From NCBI GenBank assembly GCA_958510825.1, contig OY294050.1:9215340-9279339 (forward strand): a stretch of 64,000 nt of DNA, in the 5' to 3' direction. Below, piece after piece: positions 45,646-57,700 of the stretch; within the stretch, counting starts at the first letter, position 1; each line of letters begins with the position of its first letter. Origin of the DNA: Brachypterus glaber. Lineage: Eukaryota > Arthropoda > Insecta > Coleoptera > Kateretidae. Under the pieces are notes generated by a model, which was not told where the DNA came from, searched no databases, and worked only from the letters and a program-made list of their open reading frames with translations. The translations under genes were made by a program, and so were the position numbers.

Positions 45646-45778
45646 TCTGTGGCTTGGTTCTAAAAGGGTCAATGTAACTTTGTCAATAGCAGCGTTTTCA
45701 AAATATTATATCAGAGTTGACGTGAAAACGCTGCTATTGACAAAGTGACATTGGCCCTTTTAGAACCAAGGCATAGAT
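45646..45778. repeat. Inverted repeat, TTTGTCAATAGCAGCGTTTTC arms
   Basis: Arms of about 55 bp, from GGCTTGGTTCTAAAAGGG to its complement, around ATATTATATCAGAG. Confidence 0.8.
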
Positions 45779-46098
45779 ATAATTTGATGCGTGAACTTTA
45801 AATTAGGTAATTAAAACCAATTAAAACAGTAAATGTCTATTAATTTTAATTATTAATTTAATTTTTGCAAGTTTATGATTTCAAAAGTAAAAGAAAGTAT
45901 ATCATTTATATTTCGATTACATTACTCGGTGTGTAATGATGATAATTGCCAAAACAGTTAAATTTTATGCTAGGAAAACTTTAATATCGTGGGCTTCCTA
46001 TAAAAAATGTCGTATTGAAAAGTATTAATACACATTCAGACGATTCCAATTACATATTAAATACACTGCTCAGTAAAATCGCGCGTTAAATGGATTAT

Positions 46099-46452
46099 TT
46101 ATTATCACATTCACTTTCAGCAACCTCAAAAACCCCAGTATACAAATTTTTACTAAATCTACCCCCCACCCTCCAGGGGGTTGAGTTAGAATTTTTTTAT
46201 TATCAGATTCACTTTTAGCTACCTCAAAAACCCCCTATACCAATTGTAACGAAAATTACCCCCACCCCTCAGGGGGTAAAGTTGGATTTTTTCATTATGA
46301 GATTTACTTTCAGCAACCTCAAAACCCCCTATTTACCAACTTTCACAAAAACTACCCCCGCTCCTTAGGGGGTGGATATGGAAAAATGTTATTACCAAAT
46401 TCAGTTTCGTCGTCCCCAAAAACAACCCCTGTATACCAATTTTGACGAAAAT
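46099..46452. repeat. ~97-bp tandem repeat, four diverged copies
   Basis: The units begin near ATTATCACATTCACTTT (46101), 46199, 46294 and 46391, each with an ACCTCAAAAACCCC phrase and an A/C-CCCC...GGGGGT hairpin. Confidence 0.75.
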
Positions 46453-46728
46453 ATTGAAAATATTTAAAAATAGGCAATTAGTTTAATATTGGGTCCTCCT
46501 AAAAAAACGTTAAGCAAATTAGAACCACTGGGACTTAACGTGAGTGGTTCTGTAATATCCGGACCCTTCTTCAAAAGATCCATTTTCCTTTTTGTTTGTC
46601 AATTTTGTTCATCTGTTCAACAATGTACATAAAGTTTTAATTTTTATAGTAGGTATACGTATATATTTATGTATTTTTTGTTATCCAACATTTTTTGAAG
46701 AAATTCCTCTCGCTCATCCAAGACAGAT

Positions 46729-47279
46729 ATCGTCGGCTTAAAGTGTTAACCCGATAACTCCTTTTGACCAAACTTTACAGGGGACAAAAAAAAAACCTTA
46801 TAATTATTTCTATAATTATTGTATAACAAAATGAAAAATCCCGGTTCTTTATTAGCGTGTTTTGGAGGTTTTAACAACTATCAACTACAAAATTTTTATT
46901 GAATTAAAAAGGAGATGGCAGGTTTTCTACTATTGAAACAAATAGCCATCAAGGAGTTGGCAGGTTTTAGGTAAAGTTTTTTCAAAAAATAAAGCAATTA
47001 TTTCTAAGTTTTTTATTTTAGAAAATGAATGTACAAAATACTGTCTTCAACATCAAAAAGCAATCATTTTAAAAATAAAAACCTTTGCAATAATTGCTGG
47101 AAGTGGCGGAGTTAGCAGCTTTTCGACTAGCATCATGGAAAAAGTTATATTTGGGAAAAGGTGAGAGTTGCCTGTTTTTTTTTTGCAGATGGTGTAACTA
47201 GTGTCCCCTTTTGAACGGTATTAAAAACGACAATTCGTCCAAAAGTGGAGTTAGCAGGTTAACACTTTAAGCCGACGAT
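46729..47279. mobile_element. TIR element, ATCGTCGGCTTA family, copy 3
   Basis: Full-length: ATCGTCGGCTTAAAGTGTTA on the left and TAACACTTTAAGCCGACGAT on the right. The interior is homologous to copies 1 and 2. Confidence 0.85.
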
Positions 47280-47363
47280 ATGTTTAATTGATTTTGAATT
47301 AAAAAAGGACCAGACTAAATGATCTAATGATAAGATTTATATAAAATTATTAAATAATAAATA

Positions 47364-47552
47364 TTCTTTATCCAATACATACAGATAATAAGACAATTGC
47401 CAGCTTTATTTTAAATAGATAAACTCAACAATAACCCCCGCGTGGCTTTTACTTTATTGAGTGGATAATTATTTATTTTACCCACTCAACTGTCATTTGT
47501 CAAATTATTTTCTTTTAATTATCATTAAATTTTTTAATAAAAATATGAATTC
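47364..47552. repeat. Dispersed repeat, copy 2 of 2
   Basis: It matches 15796-15985, including ACCCCCGCGTGGCTTTTACT. An inverted pair (CTCATGGGTAAACCGATATTG against CTCATGGGCAATATC) follows at 47588-47675. Confidence 0.7.
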
Positions 47553-47879
47553 CTAAGCTATTTATTGGATAAAATCTTATATGGCTCTCATGGGTAAACC
47601 GATATTGCCCTCTCGAAAATTAACCTGCGAGGCGTCAGCCAAGCCAAGGTTAATTTTCTCATGGGCAATATCTTACTTTACCCACTAGTACCATAAATAA
47701 CTATTAATTGCATTAGGTGATAAGTGGAAGCAAGTAAAAACTTACCAAATTGGCAAAGTAAAGACATTTATCTCAATATTTAGTCACTATAATATCGATA
47801 TACTGTTTGACACAATTCAAAGCAAACAGCTTCAACTTGAAACAGTGCAATAGATCAAAAACAATATGGTGGTTATCAC

Positions 47880-48010
47880 CGCTTTGTGTTATTCTCGTCT
47901 ACGTTAGTCCTAGTGTTTCGCGCAGACTTTCGACCCGCAGGGCTTTGTCAGCGTCGCGACGGGCGTATATGTTATGGCGTCCCCGTTTTCAAGACGCCGG
48001 AGCCGAAGCG
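47880..48010. other. CpG-rich patch, possible untranslated exon or promoter
   Basis: This short patch of about 130 bp is dense in CG dinucleotides (CGCAGACTTTCGACCCGC, GTCGCGACGGGCG) within AT-rich DNA. It lies upstream of the Fe65 coding exons. No gene is demonstrated. Confidence 0.3.
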
Positions 48011-48357
48011 CATCGCGCAAAACCCTTAATATATTGATTTTCTGTGCCCAGAAACTACCACACGAGAAAACGTGATGTTCCACGTGAAGAGAGTAAGTAC
48101 ATGGTTATGAAAAAAGTCCCTCAACAAATTTTCCTCTTCCAATTCCAGGTATTTTCCAGGTTTTCCCGAATAAAAAAAAATTGTAAAATTACAGGTTTTA
48201 AAATAACAAAATAGAAAATTTGCAAACAGACCTCTAGGGGTGGTCCACTCTAGAGTACCTTAATGTTACGTTTTCTGTCAACAAAAAAGTGAAGATCTAT
48301 GGAAATGGCAAACCCTCAAACGTATTTTTAGCCTTTTCTGGATAGGCCAAGTTTCTC

Positions 48358-48577
48358 TTCTATGGTCTGTTTCTTCAAGCAAGATAGTAAATTCAAAATC
48401 GCACAGTGAATGTTTTCAAAACAGATTCGAATTATGGATGTGCGAATATACAACGTAGTTTATTTTATAAAACATAACTATATTCTATACACAAACATAT
48501 ACTATTCAAACCTGTTGTAAAAATATTTACTGTGCGATTTTTAATTTACTCTCTTGCTAGATGAAACAGACCATGGT
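48358..48577. repeat. Inverted repeat, CTATGGTCTGTTTCTTCAAG arms
   Basis: Arms of about 47 bp share AAATCGCACAGT/ACTGTGCGATTT. Non-coding. Confidence 0.75.
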
Positions 48578-49161
48578 TATGAATTTGTCAAAATATATTT
48601 TTAAGGCATATTTTTACAGTGCTGTATGCAAAAATAGACTTTTTTGAGTAATCTTACTAAAATAAACTAAAAAAAATAAAATTTTATGAGTAGATTTTTT
48701 ACTGAATCAAAAAATCTAAAACAGTAAAACGAATATTAAACAAATAAATTAACGCACTTCCTGAAAGTAACTTCCGATTGCTAAGGAAAAATACGAAATC
48801 GAAATTTTGTAGCGAACATCAAATCATAATAAGAATCTTTGACGCAATGCCTAGCTATATTGCGTCAAAGTTTCAATTGAATCGGCTAATAATATTTTTT
48901 AAGTCTTTAGCGTTCGAGCCAAAGTTTTTTTTTGCTGAGACGGAGTCGAGGCAAAAAACCAGCCGAGAACACTAATAATCCAGAGGTCAGGTATTTTTAC
49001 CTAAAAATAATTCAGGAAGTTTTGATTTTGGTTTTATAAATGTTCGGTCTAAAGCCGAAGCGCCACTTTTTCAAAAAATTTGGTTTTTATTGCGGACCGT
49101 AGGATATCAAAATATGCACCATGGACTACCAATAGAAATGGAGCTTAGTTCACTTTGGCTT

Positions 49162-49427
49162 TGGAGGTTTGTTTGTTTGTTTAACCTCGTACTATTCTAC
49201 TTAATCAAGCATCCCCTAAGTCCAGGACTTGTGTGGGCTAGTAGTAGAGGGAACCACCGGCTTATACTGACTTTCGAACCAGTTTCTAGGGAATGTCCGT
49301 TTCACTTAGCGCCTTCGCCAAATTTCAATTATTAATTAACTGAAAAAGGCAAATCGGCGCCAGTGAGAATCGAACTCACGATAGTAGACTTGCTATACAT
49401 ACGCGCTAGCCACTACGCTATGCCTCC
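49162..49427 (-). mobile_element. tRNA-derived SINE
   Basis: The minus strand starts with a tRNA-like head (49427 to about 49356): box A TAGCGTAGTGGC, box B GAGTTCGATTC, and a perfect T-arm GTGAG/CTCAC. An unrelated body follows, then an AAAC-type tail (AAACAAACAAACAAACC at about 49165). The acceptor and anticodon stems have mismatches, so it is not a functional tRNA gene. A short body fragment (GTCAGTATAAGCCGG) recurs at 58917. Confidence 0.75.
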
Positions 49428-49954
49428 CTCCCACCGACCAAATAAAAAAAAACAATTTTGTGACCTTGAACTCGATCTGGAACTGTCATTTTTTTTAAGC
49501 AATTTTCACAAAAACCGGATTTTTTAAAATATCTCAACATCGGTGCATCCTAGGACAATAAACGTTTTATATGAAAATAAATAGGACCAAATTTCCAACA
49601 TTTTTCGTCGTATGTATTTTTTTGTGCGACATATAACTAATTCACGGCGCCGCCTTAAACGTTACACTATAATTTTTTAAAGTTTTATTTTCTTTTTGGG
49701 AAAAACCAAAGAAATTATTTAATAATCGATAAGGCATGCCTCTTAAAAAAAAATCAATCTGGCGGTTTCTTTAAAATTTTTGTAAAATTACAAATTTTAA
49801 AATAATTTACTCATTTGTGCCCCATTATCTCGAGATTCAGTAAACCGATTTTCTATTGAAAATCACCATTGTATTAGGCATGAAAACCTTTACAAAAACA
49901 TGTAACATGTCCTATTTTTTGGATCCTTAACACTGCCGGCATAGATTTTCCGAA

Positions 49955-50325
49955 TACTCGGGGGTTTTTGGAGTCGCTGAATCTGATGCCAGTTCTCCAA
50001 AATTCAAAATGGCGGATCCAATATGACGGATTAGATTTTTTAAAGTTTCTCGGAGAATTAAGCCGCCATATTGAATCCGCTATTTTGAATTTTGGAAAAC
50101 ACCAGATTCGTAATCAGCGACCCCAAAAACCCCCAAGTATCAGGTTTCAAGCAAATCCGAGCAACTTTAAAAAATCTAATCCGCCATATTGGATCCGCCA
50201 TTTTGAATTTTGTAAAACTGGCACTAGATTCGTAATCAGCGGCCCCAAAAACCGCCGAATAACAAGTTTCAAGCAAACCCGAGCAACTTTAAAAAATCTA
50301 ATATTGGATCCGCCATTTTGAACGC
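49955..50325. repeat. ~120-bp degenerate tandem/inverted repeat
   Basis: Three units contain GGATCCGCCATTTTGAA, ATTCGTAATCAGCG and CAACTTTAAAAAATCTAAT; the first unit is inverted relative to the others. Confidence 0.7.
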
Positions 50326-50702
50326 TAACTTTTCACATTTAGAGACCAAAGAACATACAATATGATAATATAATGTTTTTTCAAAAAAAAAATTCAGCAC
50401 ATTTTTGGCACGAAAACTTTATTTTCGCTGCACTGTGAAAGGGTTAATAGCCCTTTTTGGGTAGAACGTCACCATTAAATGTCGACAGAGAACTCCGTAT
50501 GCATTAGCGCAGCCCGAAAATTGGTCTTTGGCGCAGGTCCGTATTGGCCTAATATGAAGATATAGGATAACAAGCAGTATGTACGTACGTACGTATTTGT
50601 TGAACTTAGAACTCAAAACTTGTTTTGGTAAAAGGGTTCTTCAATTATTACGTAAAGCACCCAGGCGAGAAAGGGGTTAGCACTAGCGATACATAAATGT
50701 TA

Positions 50703-50775
50703 ATGGTATAAGAAAACAAGCCGTGAAGATATGTAATGCTACGTATTCAATCACATATTATTCACAGTAAATGGT
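50703..50775. repeat. TTCACGGCTTGTT repeat terminus
   Basis: ACAAGCCGTGAAGATATGTAATGCTACG in inverted orientation, then CACAGTAAATGGTAT as in the 15.6-kb copy. Confidence 0.6.
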
Positions 50776-51952
50776 ATATTGCATTTTTCCAAATACGTTT
50801 TTTGATTGATGATGATTTTCAAAAACAAAAATACGATTAAAAAAAACTAAAAAAAAACTTTTAAGTAAAAATTTTTAAATTTTTTTTTATTTTCTTTTTG
50901 CGAAAAACGAAAATTTAAAAATTATAGTTTTTTTATTTTTTTTTTTAAGTTTAACCCCACATAACCTTTTTGTTTTCTGGGGGGGGTTACGTAATGCTTG
51001 AATGGAATCAGATAAATCTTTCAGCCACTGATTTTAAAAATTTGCGTTACGTAATACTTGAACGTTCGCTAACCCTGAGTAATCCTATATTTTTATTTTG
51101 TAATTTTTTAAGCACACTGTATATTTTCATCTTACATTAGTACAACAATTCGACACTCCCAAGCAACAAGGATGTAACTCAAGTTAGACCCATTTTGAGT
51201 TATACTCATAGGTAAACGCCTTGAAAAAAGACACACATGGTGGTACTACTCAGGTTTCTCCACAGTCCACTTTAAGCAAAAGTTTACTTAAAATCACTAA
51301 AGTAAGAAATTCTAAACTTGAATATTATCAGAAACAAACAGTAAATAAACAATAAATACTTAAACAGTTAAATAGAGAATTTTATAAGCTTTCAAATGAT
51401 GTATCACATGACTTCCTTTTCCACTTCAATCATTTACCCACCCTTAAATAACAAAAAAAAATATTTTAGAAATTTAGCTGTCGTGAAAAATGACAATATA
51501 TGAGTTACGGCTTTGTTGCTTGGGGGTATCGAAATATTGTTTAGACATATTCAGGAAAATCTCATTTGGGAGTGGGGGACTAAAAAAAACGCTTAAGGCA
51601 ACTTTTAAATATTGGGTCTCCCCCTGAGTGGGCTGATCAACTTCTAACCATTCAAAGGGCAAGGGAGCCTCTGGGGTAAAGGGGTAATATTTTAATAAAA
51701 TTTATTAAAAGTAGGTATTACATTTATTATAAAAACTTGAAAATTGAAGCTTTGGGAAAGGGTAGATACCTGTTAACTGCAGGGCATGTCTGTGGAGCTA
51801 AGGTTACTAACTATAATATTGTACTGTACACCCTTCTCCCCTCTGTAACTTGTTTTAACTATTTTCCTACTTATAGCTTATTGCTCAAGCATTGAGCTCT
51901 GCCCCTATTAGAGGGAGATATTGGGAGACAAGGGGTAAATCTCTACAGAATT

Positions 51953-52320
51953 CGCGTACACAAGATTTCGCATTACCCAAAATTTCGCGGGATTTCGCGG
52001 GATTCCGCAAGAATTCGCGGAAATTCTAAAAAAATCGCGTACACAAGATTTTGCATTACCCATGATTTCGCAAGATTTCGCGGGATTTCGCGGAAATTCT
52101 AAAAAAATCGCGTACACAAGATTTCGCATTACCCATGACTTCGCAAGATTTCGCGGGTTTTCGCAAGATTTCCCGGGATTTTGCAAGATTTCAAAGAGTT
52201 CACAAGATTTCACAAATGTGCAATATTTCGGGAGAATTTCAAATGATGATATACATAATTTGTTAATTTATACATTTTATTTTGCTTTATACGATTTTGC
52301 AAGATTTCGCAAGATCTCGC
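51953..52320. repeat. Tandem repeat of TTTCGCGGGATTTCGC units
   Basis: Three blocks beginning CGCGTACACAAGATTT (51953, 52036, 52109; periods 83 and 73) are built from a shorter AAGATTTCGCGGGA motif. Open minus-strand frames here are a by-product of the repeat. Confidence 0.8.
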
Positions 52321-52629
52321 GAGGGTTGTACACAAGTTTTTGCAGGAGATTTACCCCCTCACTGGGAGAGATTCAAAATGAGTGTCACTCATAAAATAAA
52401 ACTCAGTAATGTATTTTATCAATAACCTCTTACTAGAGTTCTGAGTTTAATAACCTCTAATTAAAGTTCTATGTTTAATAATATTAAATAATTTAATTTA
52501 ATTAAAATTAATATGGGTGGTACCATCTGTCAATTAAATCGACTGAAAAATCAGTTTTTTTTTTGCATTTTTGGCTTAAAAATGTCATGAAATGTAGAGA
52601 AAATGTGAAAAAAGTGGGTATTAAAAAAA

Positions 52630-53190
52630 TGTCTGTCTGTCAGTCTGTATGTAAACCTTATAACTTCTGAACAGAATTTGAAAAATTCTTTCACCAAACT
52701 ATTCATGACCTTTTCTTTTTGCGTCACATCAAATATGGTTAACATTAGCATAGGGCAAGGGGGCAAAATGGACAAAAACCTTAATTTTTAGCAAAATCTC
52801 ACTTATTATATATATAGTAGGGCAATTTTTTTGCATAAATAAAAATACTCAGTATTACTGTTTAATCCCGTACAAATACATATGTAATAATTTTTATTGT
52901 AGGACTATTAGTTTCTGAGATACAGGCATTTTAATAAATTTTGATATATTTTTAAATTTTTATTTAAATGTCAAATGTTGACACTAGTAAAATTTCAATT
53001 ATTTGTAAAATTAATTTTAATGAATTTTTCTTTAAATAAATTTCTGATAATGGTGCGGCCAGAAAAACAATCCGATAAAGCTACAAAGAAAAATTAAAAG
53101 GAAATGGTCCAAAACTACAGGAAAAGTGAAGTTATCTTATTTTATAAACATCCTCATTTTTCCACCCGTCTAGAAAAGGTACCTATTTTA
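52630..53190. repeat. Dispersed repeat family, copy with empty MITE site
   Basis: It is collinear with 31745-32420 but lacks the 132-bp MITE; TATT at 52906-52909 is the unoccupied target. Confidence 0.7.
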
Positions 53191-53501
53191 CATTTTTATT
53201 GTATTGTACAGTTAAAAAGAAAAGATTTATCGCATTCCAAATATGAAAAGTAATTGGTATTTACATAAAGATCATTAGTAAATATCTAAAAATAATTTAA
53301 TACCTCATAAAATTGTAAGCCCAATCATTGATTTTATTTAATAGATGCTTTTTTTAATAAAAGCAATTTACTGTTATCGAGAGTATTGTTTAATTATAAA
53401 TTATAATACAATTAAAAAAGGAAATGTAATTTAGAGATTATCCCCTTGTTCCCATTTCCATTCGGATACAATTTATTAATTAAAACACATGAAAAACTAA
53501 C

Positions 53502-53514
53502 CTTTCGCAGCCAT
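53502..53514 (-). CDS. Possible alternative first coding exon of the Fe65 gene
   Basis: On the minus strand ATGGCTGCGAAAG is followed by the donor GTTAGT. It ends in phase 1, which is the phase required by the exon starting at 38000. It has a fair translation-start context (CCATCCATGG). It is very short, so chance occurrence cannot be excluded. Confidence 0.25.
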
Positions 53515-53861
53515 GGATGGTAAATTCGAAGATCCTCACACTACACAAGCACTAATGAATACTTAAAAATGATTTTTTAATTATACTTTTTAATTTAATT
53601 GTAACATTTGATGAAATAATTAATTTAACGTCAAAATATCAATACATCGTAAGTAAGAAGTTAGCTACAAATTTAGGTCCCAGGTCTACCAACATTCAAA
53701 ATATTTTATTTTGGTTCTCGAAAATCTCTCTAATGTTCTGAGCATGCTCAAATGCAAGGTATTTTAAGATATACTAATATTTAATTATTAATAATGATAA
53801 TAATAATACCATTTTATACAATAATAGTTTTTTTTTAAATATTGTAGTTTTTATAAAGAAA

Positions 53862-54138
53862 TCACAACAAAAAACTAGACTTCTACAGAAAAGTGACGCC
53901 AGTATCTTGGCCGCCATTTTGTGGAAAGTCTAGTGATTTTATTGTCTTAAGGTTGATTTTAACTGTCACTTTATTTGAAAGAAGCAGAAGCAGGCGGCAT
54001 TGCCGCGACAGTCAGGATTGCCAACAATCAAAATCAACCTTAAGACAATAAAATCACTAGATTTTCCGCAGAATGGCGGCCAACATACCGACGTCACTTT
54101 TCTGTAGAGGTAGATCCCAAGTCTAGTTTTTATTGTGA
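53862..54138. mobile_element. Foldback element, AAAAACTAGAC arms
   Basis: Imperfect arms of about 110 bp (GATTTTATTGTCTTAAGGTT and its complement, TTCTACAGAAAAGTGACG and its complement). Non-coding, between the Fe65 and OFD1-like genes. Confidence 0.8.
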
Positions 54139-54214
54139 GGTCTGTGAAACAAATAAAATAAATATTACACAAGGTTACCCGATGTATGAGAAGTTTGGTA
54201 ATATATGTCCTCTT

Positions 54215-54346
54215 CGTTGGTGTTGCACTTTCTTGCACTTTACAGTCGAACAAATTCTTTGTCATGTTTAAAAATTAGGGCACAAATACAGTACTTATTT
54301 GGTTAACGAAAAGTGTACGTCAGTGCAAGAAAGTGCAACACCAACG
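54215..54346. repeat. Inverted repeat, CGTTGGTGTTGCACTTTCTT arms
   Basis: Exact arms of about 27 bp around 78 bp, about 390 bp upstream of the OFD1-like start codon. Confidence 0.8.
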
Positions 54347-54737
54347 AACAGACCTTTTGCAACCAAACCAAACGAGTGTGTCGTATATTGTATTTATTTA
54401 TTTGGTTTAAACACGTTTCGGGGCCTTATTACAGGTATTTGTACCAAGCGCCTAAGTGAGATTTAATGCTACCTTGTGCCACAGAAAAAATATTTGTTTA
54501 TACTTGCGCACATAAATCTCGTACATCGGGCCACCTGTAAGTTACATTATTTAATCAACCTTGGGGTAGTAGAATGTTTTCCTCTTCTTCTTCTATGTAT
54601 CACACTGGACCAATAGCATTCGTTTACTAAAGTTATTTGAACTACAATTTAAAGGTTTGTTTGTGTTATAGTTTTTAATGTAAACAAACTAAATTTTGAA
54701 AGTTTACAAGTAAATTAGTAAGAAATTTGTATGAAAA

Positions 54738-57700
54738 ATGGATAAAATAGTGCCTGCAATAAGAAATAATCAAGAACAAACCAATAATTTAACTTCCAAA
54801 CAATTTCAAAGTTTGTTAACAAACTGGTTTGAAGAAAAAGGTCTATTGATAGATTTAAAATGCCATTTAAGGCTTAAAATGGCTGAGGTATTAAAAAATA
54901 GTTCTCTAGGAAGAAATTTAGTAAATAAAAATTTTAAACAAGCATCTTTAAGTAAACAAGCAGTTAATTTAATAATAGCAGAATATTTTTTACGAAATGA
55001 ATGTTTTTATACATTTTCTATATTCAGTACTGAAGTTTCTTTGACAAATATTTTACCTGAATATCAGTCTTTGTTTGACAACCAAGAAAATTCCAAGTTT
55101 CAAGAAGAAAACCTAACAAATATACTCGAATTAATAGGCCTGTCAAAGCACAGCAAACAGTTTGAATCCCTAGTTAAATCGTATTACAGTAAAAATAATT
55201 TTGATAGTTTACTTAGCTGTATAATAAACTTTCTGAATAATTTTACTTCATATGCAACTGATAAAAATATGGAAATTTTAAATAATGGTAAGTTTTTACA
55301 GCACAGGCTAGCTCACATTATTATTTATTTATACTCTTTAGGGATCTTGTAGGTGTTTCATACCATATTATTGGTCGTTGCGAATAATTCTACAAAAAAT
55401 AGTAAAATTACTTGTTGTCTATAATGTAAGATCCAAGTTTTTTATTTGGATCAAAAATTTTTTTCGAGGCTGAGCAACTGCATATGAGAATTTCCTTGTG
55501 TGGAAAAGTTGTATGATTTTACCGATGCAAAAGTAGTTCAAATGTACATTTAAAACATTTTTAGCCTTGAATGGCTGCGTTCAATGAAAACAGCAAAACT
55601 CATCGAAAGCTGTTAAATCACTACTGAACGCTATGATCACTTTTGATAGACAGATGTCGGTGCAATCATTCCTCATCAACGTTTTGAATGATTTTTTAAA
55701 AGCGCGGGTTTCTACTTTTTGTGGGTATTTCGTCAAATTGAATATAAATTAGGTGCAAAAATCTGTCAAAATAAAAAAAAGACGGGAAAACCAAAGAACT
55801 TATAACACGACGCACTTTTTAATTTTAATTAATCGCAGTTCTAGAAACAACGAGTTTGTGTATTTTTTTTAGGTTATATCTTCTATTTTCGCGGCTTTTT
55901 CGACAATACTAATCTCAGCGGTAAAATCGATCTCTTATTAAGAGCTTAAAGCTGCCAGCGAAACTTAGCAAACAGCTGAAATTCGACAGTGGGCTTTACA
56001 GTTGAACGTCCAGGGCGTTACGCCCAAATAGTTTTAGCTGAGTTTCGCTGCCTTGCGCTGAGCTCCACTGAACGCACCATTTCTAGAATTTTTAAAACCA
56101 CTGGCCTCGCGCGCGGTTTTGAATTTGTATTCCATGGTGCAAAATACAATGAAGTATTTTTTTACTGGGTTTATTATATTTTGCATGGTCCATTTAAATA
56201 AGTGGAGTAACTTTATCTTGGAAAGCGTTATTTTTTTTAACTTTGGTTGTAAAGTATCGTGACAGATCTTGGCAGGCAAAAAATGGTAACATTTCCACCT
56301 CAGGAAATGCTTGATAATTTCGAGGTTATAATTTTATTGTCAAATTTTTTTTGACACAAACGTGATTTTTTTGTCATTACCGTTGCATTTTCCAATAAAT
56401 ATTTATTTTCTTTCGAAATGGACCAACTGCATCAGCATTTATCTAAAATAAAAATAGCCACTGTTCACGACAAAGTGTATAAAGATGAGTGTGTCTTTTC
56501 CTTCGACAATCCCGAAACTGACACCGGTTTGTACGTTAGTTTATCAACCTTTATCGGTTTGGGCAGAGATTATGTCGAAAATTATTTTAAAAAAACTGGT
56601 AATGCCGTTTATTTACACATAACCAGAAAAAAACACGAGATTTCCTCACCACCACAAGGTGATGGCCCAGAAAAGAAAATAACTCGCCTGGCCATTGGCG
56701 TTGAAGGTGGCTTTGATCCGGAAAGTGGAAAGAAGAAATTCGAATTCGAAGATACTCACAGTGTTGTTGTTCTACCCAGTTTTGCAACAATTGCACTGCC
56801 CAATATAGAGCTGCCTGAAATAGTTAAATTATCTGCACAAGCAATTTTAGATGTTCAATCGGCCACTAAACTAGCTGAACTTGAAGCATTAAGTGGGACG
56901 TGGGATGGTGAAGCAAAGATTATCTCAAAATATGCAAATAATCTACAACAGCTAGATAATGGTATAAAAATTCCACCTTCAGGATGGAAGTGTGAAAAAT
57001 GTGATAAAACTGAGAATTTATGGTTAAATCTTACTGATGGATCAATTCTTTGTGGCAGAAAATTCTATGATGGTACTGGAGGAAACAACCATGCGGTAGA
57101 ACACTACAGTTCAACAGGACACCCTCTAGCTGTAAAATTAGGAACAATCACAAAAGAAGGAAAAGGCGATGTTTTTAGTTATGCCGAAGATGATATGGTT
57201 GAAGATCCTAATTTAATACAACATTTAGCACATTGGGGAATTAATATTTCAACTATGGAAAAAACTGAAAAATCAATGGTTGAATTGGAGTTAGAATTAA
57301 ATCAAAAAACAAATGAATGGGCAGCATTACAAGAAAGTGGAGGTGTACTGAAACCAAAGTATGGCCCTGGATTCACCGGAATGTCAAACATGGGCAATTC
57401 TTGCTATCTCAATAGTGTGATACAAACTTTATTTACGATTCCCGATTTTATTCACAAGTATTACAATGGCAGAGATCAATATATTGAAGAATGTTTGGGA
57501 GATCCTGCTGAAGATTTTAATGTTCAAATGGCCAAATTGGCATATGGTTTATTGTCAGGAAAGTATTCAGTTCCACCACCATCTGGGTCAGCTGTAGATG
57601 AGGATTCCCCAGGTATTTGTCCCTTAATGTTCAAAACTATTGTTGGTAAAGGGCACCCAGAATTTTCCACCAAAAAACAGCAAGATGTCCAAGAATTTAT

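Noticed and set aside
47807..48037. 76-codon plus-strand ORF over the CpG-rich patch
   Set aside because: No splice sites, homology or start context; low-complexity Arg/Ser translation.
49356..49427. Functional tRNA gene, possibly Ala(AGC)
   Set aside because: Acceptor stem has mismatches, the anticodon stem pairs poorly, and the sequence continues into a SINE body with an AAAC tail.
53966..54265. 99-codon minus-strand ORF between Fe65 and the OFD1-like gene
   Set aside because: It spans a foldback element and an inverted repeat; no domain or conserved pattern.
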